DNA of 64,000 bases from Aquimarina macrocephali JAMB N27 (GTDB taxonomy: Bacteria; Bacteroidota; Bacteroidia; Flavobacteriales; Flavobacteriaceae). The notes beneath the pieces were generated by a model that worked only from the letters and a program-made list of their open reading frames with translations, was not told the origin of the DNA and searched no databases. Below, one piece after another: positions 51,166 through 60,505 of the stretch (position 1 is its first letter; each line of letters begins with the position of its first letter). The translations under genes and the position numbers were made by a program. Where the stretch lies: contig NZ_JACA01000001.1 of assembly GCF_000520995.1 (NCBI RefSeq), positions 434,001 to 498,000 on the forward strand. The letters run 5' to 3'.

Positions 51166-52215
51166 CTATTTCAATTCTAATATTGCTCTTTCGATCACCT
51201 CATCCTTTGCAGTATCTTCCAAATTAAGTACTACAGGGATATCGGGTTCAACACCATCATCCAGGTGTTTTCCCTGAGCGTCGATAAATTCACTTGTAGA
51301 CAGGCTCCAATACCAACCGTTAGCCAAATATCCATCTGCCACAGATCCACTTCCTCCTCCTGTTCTTTGTCCTACAGTTTTTATACTTTCTACCGGATCT
51401 ATAGAATACAAAAAAGTGGTAGATGCACTATATACATTTCTATCTGTAAGCACCATCACAGGCTTCAAATATTTGTTTGCACTACCTGATGGTTGAAGAG
51501 TAACATGACTATCCGAAAAATCCTTTGGTCCCGGACCTGTTTTAAATCTTTCAAAACCTGTATAAATAGGTTTATCTGTAAAATAAGACGCAAATTTGGT
51601 TGCCAAAGCCGGATCGCCTCCGGTATTAGTACGCATATCAAAAATAAGACCTTTGGTATCTTTTAAATCCAAGAATATTCGCTCAATTTCATCATCAGAA
51701 ATCTCAACATTCCAAGAAGGAATCCATAAATATCCGATTTTTCTATCTTGTGGTAAAGTACCCCATACAGCTCTAAATCCCTGTCCTCCTGATAATGTCT
51801 TTATTTCAGAATTAACTGTAGTACCAATATAATTATTCACTAAGATTGCTGCGTCTATTCCTGCTGGATACCCTTCTTCAAGATCAAAACCAACAGACAT
51901 ACCATTTGGATTACTCTGGTCTTCGATAAGGCTAGAATGCCCATCTCTTAAACTTTTGGTAACCTCTCCTATAATTTCAAAAAATTCTTTTTGAGTTGTA
52001 GCATTATTAATCTTTCCTCTCAGGTTATTCCTCAACGTGTTTATGTTCACGTTCTTAAATTCCAGCATAGCATATTTCTCTTGTACCAGAGTCGTATACT
52101 CATCAAATACAGCAAGTGCATCTGTTTTTGGATTTGGTTCCATCAACGCTTTTTCGCAAGAACTGAACACAGCCAAAAATAGAAGCAGATATATTTTTAT
52201 TTTTAGATATTTCAT
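51166..52215 (-). CDS. S41-family peptidase lipoprotein
   Basis: 349 residues. The lipoprotein signal has lipobox FSSC near residue 20. A helical N-terminal region with SLRDGHSSL is followed by the S41 tail-specific protease core: IGYLWIPSW, GLIFDMRTNTGGD, then the catalytic-serine segment VMVLTDRNVYSASTTFLY and TVGQRTGGGSG. No PDZ domain is evident. The arrangement resembles C-terminal processing peptidase relatives that act in the envelope. It is downstream of a beta-barrel gene and has its own likely terminator. The substrate is unknown. Confidence 0.88.
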   Translation of the reverse strand: MKYLKIKIYLLLFLAVFSSCEKALMEPNPKTDALAVFDEYTTLVQEKYAMLEFKNVNINTLRNNLRGKINNATTQKEFFEIIGEVTKSLRDGHSSLIEDQSNPNGMSVGFDLEEGYPAGIDAAILVNNYIGTTVNSEIKTLSGGQGFRAVWGTLPQDRKIGYLWIPSWNVEISDDEIERIFLDLKDTKGLIFDMRTNTGGDPALATKFASYFTDKPIYTGFERFKTGPGPKDFSDSHVTLQPSGSANKYLKPVMVLTDRNVYSASTTFLYSIDPVESIKTVGQRTGGGSGSVADGYLANGWYWSLSTSEFIDAQGKHLDDGVEPDIPVVLNLEDTAKDEVIERAILELK

Positions 52216-52255
52216 TACAATGTTTTATTAAAAAATTAATTAAAATGCATCACTC

Positions 52256-53029
52256 TTACTTAGTGCGTTTGAAAATGTTATATCGGATAGAGAGCGAATG
52301 TGTACCACACGTTACCGGATACTTCTTAACCTCAGAAAACTTTCTCAGGCGCCATTTATATCCTACAGAAAACCTGTTTGATAATTGATATCGTATGCTC
52401 GTTCTTACCTGAAAATGTCTGGGTATAGTTCTTAATTCATAGTACTTAAAGGCAAAAGGGCTATCAATTTTATCATTTTGATAATCAAAATCTCCATTTT
52501 CGAGTACATTCTGTGATGCCGAAAAAGCAAACCCTGTGCTTTCTTTGAAATAAGAAATCAATCCTAAATCTAAACCGAAACGAAACTTTTTATAATCATA
52601 TATCGCCGAGGCCCATAATGTGCTTCCTGTAATATTGTATGCACTATTATTACCTAAACCATCAAAGTTTTTTGCATATAGATCCAGCACATCCCATGTT
52701 GCACCAACAAATAGATTTTCTCTAATACGATGAAGATATTTGGCCTGTAACATAGGGTTGTAAGTACTTACCGTATTGTCGTGAGTAGCAGCTTTTTCTG
52801 TGGTTATTATTCCTTGTAAATTAACTCCCCAAATTGCTTTTTCATTTTCTTTTAGATATCCTAATCCAAACACACCACCAAATCCATTATACCTTACATT
52901 AGAGTATTTTACATCCTGAAAGGAGGAAAAACCACCACCAATATCAACATAAAAAGATGATGTTTTTTGTGCATAAAGCTGTACTAGGCTAACTGCAAAA
53001 AAGAGCACAATTAAATAGGTTTTTTTCAT
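52256..53029 (-). CDS. Outer-membrane beta-barrel protein of unknown function
   Basis: I place the start at ATG 53027-53029 (257 residues), which gives a clear signal peptide (MKKTYLIVLFFAVSLVQLYAQ). The mature chain alternates aromatic and polar residues in many short strands (YVDIGGGFSSF, FGLGYLKENEKAIWGVNLQGI, FGLDLGLISYF, HSLSIRYNIF), as in small outer-membrane barrels. It ends in a short basic tail after the last strand. It is transcribed after the small secreted protein gene, 28 bp away. Transport or structural roles cannot be distinguished. Confidence 0.75.
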   Translation of the reverse strand: MKKTYLIVLFFAVSLVQLYAQKTSSFYVDIGGGFSSFQDVKYSNVRYNGFGGVFGLGYLKENEKAIWGVNLQGIITTEKAATHDNTVSTYNPMLQAKYLHRIRENLFVGATWDVLDLYAKNFDGLGNNSAYNITGSTLWASAIYDYKKFRFGLDLGLISYFKESTGFAFSASQNVLENGDFDYQNDKIDSPFAFKYYELRTIPRHFQVRTSIRYQLSNRFSVGYKWRLRKFSEVKKYPVTCGTHSLSIRYNIFKRTK

Positions 53030-53057
53030 GTTTTCGTTTTTATGAATTAATTCACTA

Positions 53058-53522
53058 TTATATTGCTCGTTTAAAAATGTAACGTGTAATAAATATCCCA
53101 TTACTATCTCCTTCACCAGCATCACTTTCTACTGCGCTGGTTACAAAAACAAGATCCCAACCTTCTGCCAACATTGTGGTTATCTTTGATGAAATCACCG
53201 CATCATTTGCTGCAATATTTTGAAAACGAATCCCTACCAGGTTATAAAAGTTTAAAAGTTTGGTCTCCTCAAAATCCTTAACACGAATTGCTTTTCTTTT
53301 TGATTTATTACGTGTATTATCATCTTCTGTTTGTGTAGAGGTGAACTCCTTATAATCTCTTTCTGCATTTGCTGAAATAAGTCTTGAACGTCCTAAACCA
53401 CTTGGAACTATAGATTCTACACTTGTAATAACTTTTACTTCATATTTTGGAGTTGAAGTTTGTGCAGTACTCGTTACGATTGATGCGATAATAAATGCGC
53501 TTAATAAAATTACTTTCTTCAT
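53058..53522 (-). CDS. Small secreted protein of unknown function
   Basis: 154 residues with a signal peptide (ILLSAFIIASIVTSTAQ). The mature part contains VKVITSVESIVPSGLGRSRLI and a C-terminal segment MLAEGWDLVFVTSAVE...GIFITRYIFKR, recalling small proteins with a DUF4177-like fold. I cannot assign a family firmly. It is upstream of, and in line with, the beta-barrel gene. Confidence 0.7.
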   Translation of the reverse strand: MKKVILLSAFIIASIVTSTAQTSTPKYEVKVITSVESIVPSGLGRSRLISANAERDYKEFTSTQTEDDNTRNKSKRKAIRVKDFEETKLLNFYNLVGIRFQNIAANDAVISSKITTMLAEGWDLVFVTSAVESDAGEGDSNGIFITRYIFKRAI

Positions 53523-53617
53523 TTTTCTTACTTTTTATTATTTACTATTAATTTCAGTGTTCTTCCTTCTTACACAACAGTAAACTTCTAGAACACCCTA
53601 TTTTTATTGTCTAAATA

Positions 53618-55513
53618 TTATTTTACTTCTTTTATCAATTGTTTTGCTTTTTCTAAAACAGCATCTTTTCCACTGATAAACTCTTTAATTGTCGGGTATA
53701 CTTTATGATGCTGTACAGTACCACTACCTTCTGGAAATAATCTCTTATCAACGTCTTGCTCATTAATCACAATGAAGATGGAAAAGATCAGTTTAGAATT
53801 GGGTAGATTATAAAACAGCGGGATAGATCCTGTATGCCTGTAATATCCTCCTCCAGTTTCTTCTCCTATAAAAATGGCATTACTTTTATCTCTCACTAGT
53901 GCACTAAACAAACCTCCTCCAGAAAAAACTCTACCACTCGTCAAGACAAATACATTTCCTTTAAACTTATTTTTTGCCGGATCACGATGAATAACTTTAT
54001 CTTCTCTCCAATAATACGCCCCATCATCTCCTTTTATCATTTCTTCTTTCACCATCTTTTTCATTGTTTTCTGTATAGTTTCAGGGTTACTATCTGCATC
54101 CAGTTCCATCATATCATACCATTGCGATAGTAAATACTGTGGATATGGTGGTAAATTATCAATGGTGCTTAATTTTCTATACTTATTCTCTTTAAAATGC
54201 ATATCAATTAAGTACGAGGCTAATTCCATGTCATTTCCATCATCTCCACCTGTATTTTCTCTGATATCCAAAATCAAATTCTTAATTCCTTTTTTACCTA
54301 TTTCGCTAAAAGAATTTTTGAGGAACTTGAAGAATTTTTTTTGATTTTTTCGGGTTTCAGTAGAAAATGTATTTACCGTTAATAAAGCCGTATTATCATC
54401 CACATATTCTAAGTAATATGGTTTTTCATAATGACTTTCTGTAATTGTATTTTCTAATTCAGATTTCGGAATTCCCGGTAACTCTACCGTACAACTTTCT
54501 TTATCTGAATTATGTAAATATGCTATGGTAAATTTCTCTTGTGGACCAAAAGCCAAAAAGTAATTGGTCGAAAAATCATCCTCTAATTGCCTGTATTTAA
54601 AAGTAATATTATACCCATCAGAACTTAATAATTTAAAAGTCTCTGTAGTTACCTTTTTGGTTGTATTTCCGTTAATACTTAAAATCTGATCCCCTTTCTT
54701 TAGTTTTCCATAGTCCTGTGCAGCAATCAATGTATCTTTTAAGAATTTTACTTTGAAAGGGAAAAAGGCATTGGTAGTATTATTTTTTAATTCTGAAAAA
54801 ATATCTCCCGAGGCATAAAAACTAGAATGCCCACAATTTATTTTAGTATGAATTCCTGCAATTAGGTTATAAAATTCCCGAATATTTTGAAGCTTTGGCA
54901 GTCTTTCATTTGCTTTTTTAAATATCGAATCAAAGGTTTCTTTAGCAGTGTACAAATACATTCCGCTATGTGCCGTTTCTATAATATCACGATAGATTTT
55001 TAAATCTTCTTTTAATACTAAAGGATCAAATGGTTGCTTAGGCAATGCTGGTGTAAATACTATTTCTTGTCCATCTTGATTAATAAAGACAAACTGCGTT
55101 TTGGTTAGTTTTTTAACAGCTCGAGTATTGACTTCTTTAGTAGTACTATTTACATAACTTATCGTTTTGCTATCACTATTATAGGTCCATTTCTCTTCAG
55201 TAATATCTCCATTTATCTCTGTATTTAATGTATAGTCTGAATTGAATTTGAATCTGGCGTTAGACACCAACTCTTTAATAGATAATAGTATTTCCTGTTT
55301 ATTAGATTTCAGTTCTTTACCTTCTTTTTTATCTCCTTTTTTTTCTGCTTCGGTCAATATTTTCACATATAAACCCTCTGCCACAGATTCTATTCCCGAT
55401 GGATCGTATTTCCATTCCCGGTCTAATAAATATTCTAAATCTTGAATCTTCTGGCTATATACAGAAATACTTATAAAAAATAAGAAGCTGATTATGTATG
55501 TTGGTTTTTTCAT
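53618..55513 (-). CDS. Secreted S41-family peptidase with PDZ-like domain
   Basis: 631 residues with a signal peptide (YIISFLFFISISVYSQ). An N-terminal region of about 140 residues resembles lipocalin-like or META-like strands. A helical CGHSSF-containing region follows, then a PDZ-like stretch (GKLKKGDQILSINGN) and the S41 core: LILDIRENTGGDDGN, NVFVLTSGRVFSGGGLFSAL with the catalytic Ser, and IGEETGGGYY. It should act in the periplasm or outside. Its start overlaps the stop of a 67-residue membrane protein gene by 4 bp (ATGA), so the two are coupled. The substrate is unknown. Confidence 0.9.
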   Translation of the reverse strand: MKKPTYIISFLFFISISVYSQKIQDLEYLLDREWKYDPSGIESVAEGLYVKILTEAEKKGDKKEGKELKSNKQEILLSIKELVSNARFKFNSDYTLNTEINGDITEEKWTYNSDSKTISYVNSTTKEVNTRAVKKLTKTQFVFINQDGQEIVFTPALPKQPFDPLVLKEDLKIYRDIIETAHSGMYLYTAKETFDSIFKKANERLPKLQNIREFYNLIAGIHTKINCGHSSFYASGDIFSELKNNTTNAFFPFKVKFLKDTLIAAQDYGKLKKGDQILSINGNTTKKVTTETFKLLSSDGYNITFKYRQLEDDFSTNYFLAFGPQEKFTIAYLHNSDKESCTVELPGIPKSELENTITESHYEKPYYLEYVDDNTALLTVNTFSTETRKNQKKFFKFLKNSFSEIGKKGIKNLILDIRENTGGDDGNDMELASYLIDMHFKENKYRKLSTIDNLPPYPQYLLSQWYDMMELDADSNPETIQKTMKKMVKEEMIKGDDGAYYWREDKVIHRDPAKNKFKGNVFVLTSGRVFSGGGLFSALVRDKSNAIFIGEETGGGYYRHTGSIPLFYNLPNSKLIFSIFIVINEQDVDKRLFPEGSGTVQHHKVYPTIKEFISGKDAVLEKAKQLIKEVK

Positions 55514-55713
55514 TTCTTTTTTGATATTGTAATAATTTGATCAATCACATAAATTGTTATTCCAATCAGGATGGGTAGTATAAGAACCAAATCAACTCGT
55601 ATTGATGGACCAGTTATGGTTTTTTCCCATTTGGTTATTTGTAATTCCCAGATAATAAAACTGGACCACACCACAATTAAAAAAACTAGTAATATTATAA
55701 CTACACGTTTCAT
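55510..55713 (-). CDS. Small two-helix membrane protein coupled to the S41 peptidase
   Basis: 67 residues. Hydrophobic helices lie at about 4-24 (VVIILLVFLIVVWSSFIIW) and 43-60 (LVLILPILIGITIYVIDQI). It has a short polar loop and a Lys-rich end. The ATGA overlap with the peptidase start argues that it is a real gene. An anchor, partner or regulator of the peptidase is possible. I recognise no family. Confidence 0.7.
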   Translation of the reverse strand: MKRVVIILLVFLIVVWSSFIIWELQITKWEKTITGPSIRVDLVLILPILIGITIYVIDQIITISKKK

Positions 55714-55793
55714 TTTTGGATAGTTTAATTTTTAACGCTGTACAAAGATTTGTTAAAAGGAAAAAGACAGCCAAGAAATTCAATAGAGTAGCG

Positions 55794-55866
55794 GTTCGGA
55801 TTTCAGAAATCCGAACGGAAATAGTTGTAAAATCAAAGGTTTCATTCCTGTTTCAGGAATCCGGAC
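55794..55866. promoter_or_regulatory. Two palindrome-containing repeats upstream of the S41 operon, putative regulator sites
   Basis: Read on the minus strand, GTTCGGATTTCTGAAAT (from 55816) and GTCCGGATTCCTGAAAC (from 55866) match at 14 of 17 bases and start 50 bp apart, about five helical turns. Each is also the arm of a hairpin (55794-55816, and 55844-55860). They lie between the AraC-type gene and the small membrane protein gene. The adjacent AraC protein is the obvious candidate reader. Confidence 0.5.
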
Positions 55867-55881
55867 TTTAAAAAAAGAAGA

Positions 55882-56985
55882 TTATGCGCTGTTTTTAAAA
55901 CGAGAAGGAGTAGTACCTGTATATTTTCTAAAGGCATCATAAAATGTACTTTTACTTTGAAAACCTACTTCATTACCAATACCTTCGACACTTAAATTAT
56001 TTGCAATATCGCTTCTTAGAAGTTCTTTTGCTTTTTCAATTCTAAAACTATTGATATAGGTGTTGAAATTTTGATTAAGTTGAGAATTTATGACACCAGA
56101 AATACGTTTGGGATGTGCTCCTATCTTTTCTGCAATATCAATGATAGTTAAATCGGGTACAGTATATACCTTTTCATCCTGAATATATTTCTTTATTTCT
56201 TGCAATAATTTTACTGTGTTTTCACTATTTATCGAAGAATCATTGTTTTTGTCGCTTTTGTCAACAGTTTTTTCACTATTCTCAATAGGAATTAAAGTTG
56301 CTACATTTTGTTGAAGAATACCTCGAACAGATATCCAATACAATAACATAACATTAATGGTAGAAATAGTTAAATCAAAGTAAAAACCAGTGTCAAAAAA
56401 CTCAGAAGCTATTGCAGTAAAAGTAAGGAGGAGTCCAAAACCAACAAATCCTCTTGCCCAACGTAACTCTCTATATTCTGTAGACGTATATTGATCTTTT
56501 AACTCCTTAGTATGTTTTTTAATAAAATTTAAGGTTTTAAAACCAATAAAGAAAGAAAAAAGAATTCCTCCCAAAAGTATCAAATCATACCAAAGAGATT
56601 CTTCTATTTCCATTTTCGAATCATTATCCTGAAAAAATACAACTATTGCGATAATGAATTCTAATACTCCAGGAATTAGTGTCCAGTAACTAAGTTTGTT
56701 TTTAGAAAGTATTGAAACCTGCTGAACGTAGATATAAAATAAAGGAAACATCAACCAGGTAAAATCAAAAGGCAATAAGTCATATTGCGGGGAATACGTT
56801 ATAATATTTAAATCTTCTAAAATGACGGGAAGCAAGTTTAATGCATATACAATTATAAACAAGCCCAAAAATAAAGTAGATTTATCCTTTTTTCTATTTA
56901 TGATAATGAGTAACAGACCAAGAATAACACCTTGTATTAACCCAAGAGTATCTATAAAGGATACAATATTATAATTTATTTCCAT
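55882..56985 (-). CDS. AraC-family regulator with N-terminal membrane domain
   Basis: 367 residues. Residues about 1-225 contain roughly seven membrane helices (GLIQGVILGLLLIIINRK at the start, TISTINVMLLYWISVRG at the end). Residues about 262-367 are an AraC DNA-binding domain with two HTH motifs (IIDIAEKIGAHPKRISGVIN, and LSVEGIGNEVGFQSKSTFYDAFRKYTG split as helix pairs). This build is common in Bacteroidetes. It lies directly upstream of the small membrane protein/S41 pair and is followed by the paired 17-bp repeats, so it may control them. Confidence 0.88.
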   Translation of the reverse strand: MEINYNIVSFIDTLGLIQGVILGLLLIIINRKKDKSTLFLGLFIIVYALNLLPVILEDLNIITYSPQYDLLPFDFTWLMFPLFYIYVQQVSILSKNKLSYWTLIPGVLEFIIAIVVFFQDNDSKMEIEESLWYDLILLGGILFSFFIGFKTLNFIKKHTKELKDQYTSTEYRELRWARGFVGFGLLLTFTAIASEFFDTGFYFDLTISTINVMLLYWISVRGILQQNVATLIPIENSEKTVDKSDKNNDSSINSENTVKLLQEIKKYIQDEKVYTVPDLTIIDIAEKIGAHPKRISGVINSQLNQNFNTYINSFRIEKAKELLRSDIANNLSVEGIGNEVGFQSKSTFYDAFRKYTGTTPSRFKNSA

Positions 56986-57071
56986 TATCTAAATGTATAG
57001 AAATTTGTAGATGAAGCGTTGTTACAATAATGACTCCAAAAAGTATTAATTTATAAAATTATTTTGGTTGA

Positions 57072-57902
57072 TTAAAATTCACTCGGGTTCTTACCTGTAT
57101 ATTTTTTAAATAATTTATTAAAATGACTGGAGTCTGTAAAACCTGTTTTTTGAGCTATTTCAGAAATATTCAAATTTGTTTGTTTCAATAATCGTTCTGC
57201 CATTTTGATTTTTGTCTGAATTACATATTGCTGTATTGAAATGCCTGCATGTTTTTTAATAAATACACTTACATAACTAGGAGACATATTAAATGTTGCA
57301 GCAATTTCCTTTATTCTAATAGTATCTTTATCCAAAACATTCTGCCGTATATACGTAAGTATATCACTCACCTTTTCTTCTTCAGAAATAGTATGTATAG
57401 CAGCATTTTTATTAAGATTTCTTGATATTATAATTAATAATGCACCTAATAACTCTAATAAAATTGATCGGCTATAAAGTGAGGGAGTTATATACTCTTT
57501 TTTAATAATTCGAAATAATTCAAACACATGAGATCTGTCTGTAGTATTAGAAACAATATTTTCGGGAATACTATTGGCATGTAATACAACGGCATCTAAA
57601 TTCTTTCGCCATTTTAAATCAGAAACAAGTTCTGTTTTTTCTATGAAAAGCTGCTCTGTGAATTTAATAAAACCAAAGTCTGTATGATCTCTAATCCTAA
57701 ATTCGTGCTCATCTTTTGGGGTCAACAAGAAGATGTCCCCTTCGGTATATTCAAAAACACTTTCATTTAAAACATGTTGCCCAGTTCCTTTCAGAATAAA
57801 AATTAACTCGAAAAAATTATGAGAATGCTTTGGATACTCCCACTTATCAAGCGACAGCTCAAATACATTTAAAGACTTTGCACTAAAAAAACGTTTTGAC
57901 AC
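57072..57902 (-). CDS. AraC-family regulator with cupin sensor domain
   Basis: 276 residues from a GTG start at 57902; no in-frame ATG lies nearby and a stop sits close upstream. N-terminal cupin (about 15-95, KHSHNFFELIFILKGTGQHVL and GDIFLLTPKDEHEFRI) and C-terminal AraC domain (about 175-276, IKEIAATFNMSPSYVSVFIK, then ISEIAQKTGFTDSSHFNKLFK). It is divergent from the deacetylase operon, with 90 bp between them, which suggests that it controls that operon. The ligand is unknown. Confidence 0.9.
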   Translation of the reverse strand: MSKRFFSAKSLNVFELSLDKWEYPKHSHNFFELIFILKGTGQHVLNESVFEYTEGDIFLLTPKDEHEFRIRDHTDFGFIKFTEQLFIEKTELVSDLKWRKNLDAVVLHANSIPENIVSNTTDRSHVFELFRIIKKEYITPSLYSRSILLELLGALLIIISRNLNKNAAIHTISEEEKVSDILTYIRQNVLDKDTIRIKEIAATFNMSPSYVSVFIKKHAGISIQQYVIQTKIKMAERLLKQTNLNISEIAQKTGFTDSSHFNKLFKKYTGKNPSEF

Positions 57903-57992
57903 AACTATACTAACATAGATTTATACAAATATACAATGAATATATACCAAAAAAATACTTCTTCCTTCACATAAATTTGCATTATAAATCAA

Positions 57993-58988
57993 ATGGCAAA
58001 CCCAATGAAACTAATAAAAGTATTTTTTTTAATACTATCTACAAGCGTATGTATAGTTCTATTTTCTAGCCATACTTCAGAAAAAGAGTTTATAAAAACG
58101 ACAGCAATAGAAAACGACAGTATAGCAGATCGTTTCTGGCCAAATGATGCGCGACTGGTAATCTCATTCTCAATGCAATTTGAAACTGGTGGACAGCCTG
58201 AGGGTGCAGAAAGTCCTTTTGCTGCAAAACCATTACCAAAAGGAAGTCCAGATCTTCCTGCAGAAAGTTGGTTTCGTTATGGTGCCAAAGAAGGCATTTA
58301 CAGAATGCTGGATTTGTGGGATAAACACAATATCAAAGTTAGTTCTCATATCGTTGGTGCTGCTGCTATCAAATATCCCGAAGTTGCCAAAGCTATAGCA
58401 AATCGTGGTCATGAAATTGCTGCACACGGTATCGCCTGGAACGATCAATGGGATATGACTTATAAACAGGAATTAGCATTTATAAAAACCGGTATTGACA
58501 CAGTTGAAACCATTACCGGACAACGCGGCAGAGGTTATAATGCCAATTGGTTACGACGTAGTCCCAACACATTAAAGGTTCTACAAGAACTTGATTTCTT
58601 ATATCATATAGATGATTTAAGTCATGACGAACCATTTATCACAGAGGTTAGGGGAAAAGATTTTGTAGTCATGCCGTATACCCTTCGTAATAATGATATC
58701 GTAAATATTGAAGGCAAAAATTGGTCTCCTGATCAGTTTTTAAATCAATTAAAAATGGAGTTTGATCAATTATATGATGAAGCGGGAAGTAAAAGAAGAA
58801 TGATGTCTGTGAGTTTACACGATAGAATCGGTGGAGCACCATCAATTGTTCGTGTAGTAGATCTATTCATACAGTATGCTAAGAAGCATAAAGGCGTTGT
58901 ATTTATGCGTAAAGATGATATCGCAAAAATGATAAAAGATGACCCAAAAACTCCAAGAGATAATTCTGAATTAATGTATAACAAATGA
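57993..58988 (+). CDS. Exported polysaccharide-deacetylase-family (NodB-like) protein
   Basis: 331 residues. An N-terminal signal segment (MKLIKVFFLILSTSVCIVLFSS, from the second ATG at 58005) precedes a NodB-homology domain related to the allantoinase/PuuE-type branch: ARLVISFSMQFETGG, SSHIVGAAAIKYPEVAKAI, GHEIAAHGIAW and SVSLHDRIGG. The His of HEIAAHG and the C-terminal His are kept; the early Asp pair of classical deacetylases is replaced by SMQFE, so the substrate may be a small amide, not a polysaccharide. It overlaps the DoxX gene by 4 bp (ATGA). Confidence 0.82.
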   Translation: MANPMKLIKVFFLILSTSVCIVLFSSHTSEKEFIKTTAIENDSIADRFWPNDARLVISFSMQFETGGQPEGAESPFAAKPLPKGSPDLPAESWFRYGAKEGIYRMLDLWDKHNIKVSSHIVGAAAIKYPEVAKAIANRGHEIAAHGIAWNDQWDMTYKQELAFIKTGIDTVETITGQRGRGYNANWLRRSPNTLKVLQELDFLYHIDDLSHDEPFITEVRGKDFVVMPYTLRNNDIVNIEGKNWSPDQFLNQLKMEFDQLYDEAGSKRRMMSVSLHDRIGGAPSIVRVVDLFIQYAKKHKGVVFMRKDDIAKMIKDDPKTPRDNSELMYNK

Positions 58989-59398
58989 AAAGTACAACTT
59001 CAAAAAATCATGCCTATTTTCTACTACGATTAGTAATAGGGATCAACCTTTTAGCGCATGGATTAGCAAGGGTTCCAAAAATAAAAACCTTTAGCAACTG
59101 GATGGTAAACCTTTATAAAGAAACAATACTACCCGAAATATTTATTTCTCCTTTTGCAAAAATATTACCCTTTGTAGAACTTACTATTGGTGTATTCCTT
59201 GTTTTTGGATTGTATACTTATCGTACCTGTCTCACCGGCGGAATACTAATGACCATCCTCATTTTTGGTTCTTGTTTAGCCGAACAATGGGAATGGGTTG
59301 GATTTCAAATGGTCTACGTACTGTTCTTTTACCTTTTGATTAGTACATCGCAAAACAATCATTTTTCAATTGACAATCTCTTACAAAATAAATCATGA
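58985..59398 (+). CDS. DoxX-family membrane protein
   Basis: 137 residues, four membrane helices. Typical DoxX features are LLRLVIGINLLAHGLARVPK at the start, PFVELTIGVFLVFGLYT in the middle, then GGILMTILIFGSCLAEQWEW. DoxX proteins are found with redox enzymes and are thought to pass electrons or bind small thiols/quinones. It overlaps both neighbours by 4 bp (ATGA), so it is tightly coupled to the deacetylase and the old yellow enzyme. Confidence 0.9.
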   Translation: MKSTTSKNHAYFLLRLVIGINLLAHGLARVPKIKTFSNWMVNLYKETILPEIFISPFAKILPFVELTIGVFLVFGLYTYRTCLTGGILMTILIFGSCLAEQWEWVGFQMVYVLFFYLLISTSQNNHFSIDNLLQNKS

Positions 59399-60501
59399 AA
59401 ACTACACTATATACAAAATACCAAATGAATGGACTTTCATTAGAAAATCGTTTTTTAATGGCACCCATGACACGCTCCAGAGCAGAAGAATCTGGAAACA
59501 TACCTAATGCTTTAATGGCAAAATATTACGAACAAAGAGCTTCTGCCGGGATTATTATTAGTGAGGCTACTCAAATTTCTGTACAAGGAATGGGCTATGC
59601 AAAAACCCCTGGAATCTATTCTCAGAAACAAATCGAAGGCTGGAAACTCGTTACCGACGCAGTGCATAAAAATGGAAGTAAAATCTTTTTACAACTATGG
59701 CATGTAGGACGTGTAAGCTCTTCGAAAGTAAATGGATTGCAACCAATCGCTCCTTCTGCCGAAATAGCAAAAGATACACAGGTATATATTTTTGATGGTG
59801 CTCCTAATGGTGATGCTACATTTGTTCCTGTCGAAAAGCCTCGGGAAATGACCAAAGGTGATATTACCCAGGTTATAGAAGAATTTAGGACAGGAGCAAA
59901 GAATGCTATCGAAGCTGGCTTTGATGGGGTAGAAATTCATGGGGCAAATGGGTATCTAATTGATCAGTTTTTGCGAAGTAATAGCAATCATAGAACAGAT
60001 GAATATGGCGGAACCAAAGAAAACAGAATTCGTATTCTTAAAGAAATTACTCAAGCTGTGGCAGATGAGATAGGTGTTGATAAAACAGGAGTGAGATTAT
60101 CCCCTTTTATAAGCTTTAAGGATATGAATGATCCCGAAATTTTAGAAACCATTATGATTGCTGCAAAAACATTAAACGAAATAGGAGTAACCTATATTCA
60201 TTTATGCGAAGCCGACTGGGATGATGCTCCCACAATTCCAGAAGATTTCAGAATTAAATTGAGAGCTAATTTTACACATACAATTATAGCTACAGGAAAT
60301 AAAACTCCTAAAGAAGCTAACGATCTATTGGACAAAAATTTAGTTGATCTTGTGGGGTTTGGAAGAAAATTCCTAACCAATCCTGATTATCCTAAACGAG
60401 TACAACTAAATGCTATAATGAACGACATTTCTGATACCCATACTCTTTTTGGTGGTGGTGACGCAAGAGGGTATACCGATTATCCATTTCTAGAAGTATA
60501 A
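59395..60501 (+). CDS. Old yellow enzyme family alkene reductase (NemA-like)
   Basis: 368 residues, FMN-binding TIM barrel. Motifs include RFLMAPMTRSRAEESGNIP, QLWHVGRVS, AGFDGVEIHGANGYLIDQFLR (substrate-binding HGAN), NHRTDEYGGTKENR and LVGFGRKFLTNPDYP. It reduces activated C=C bonds with NADPH. It has no signal peptide and is cytoplasmic. It is the third gene of the operon with the deacetylase, DoxX and a cupin, suggesting breakdown or detoxification of an unsaturated carbonyl or amide compound. Confidence 0.94.
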   Translation: MKTTLYTKYQMNGLSLENRFLMAPMTRSRAEESGNIPNALMAKYYEQRASAGIIISEATQISVQGMGYAKTPGIYSQKQIEGWKLVTDAVHKNGSKIFLQLWHVGRVSSSKVNGLQPIAPSAEIAKDTQVYIFDGAPNGDATFVPVEKPREMTKGDITQVIEEFRTGAKNAIEAGFDGVEIHGANGYLIDQFLRSNSNHRTDEYGGTKENRIRILKEITQAVADEIGVDKTGVRLSPFISFKDMNDPEILETIMIAAKTLNEIGVTYIHLCEADWDDAPTIPEDFRIKLRANFTHTIIATGNKTPKEANDLLDKNLVDLVGFGRKFLTNPDYPKRVQLNAIMNDISDTHTLFGGGDARGYTDYPFLEV

Positions 60502-60505
60502 ACCT

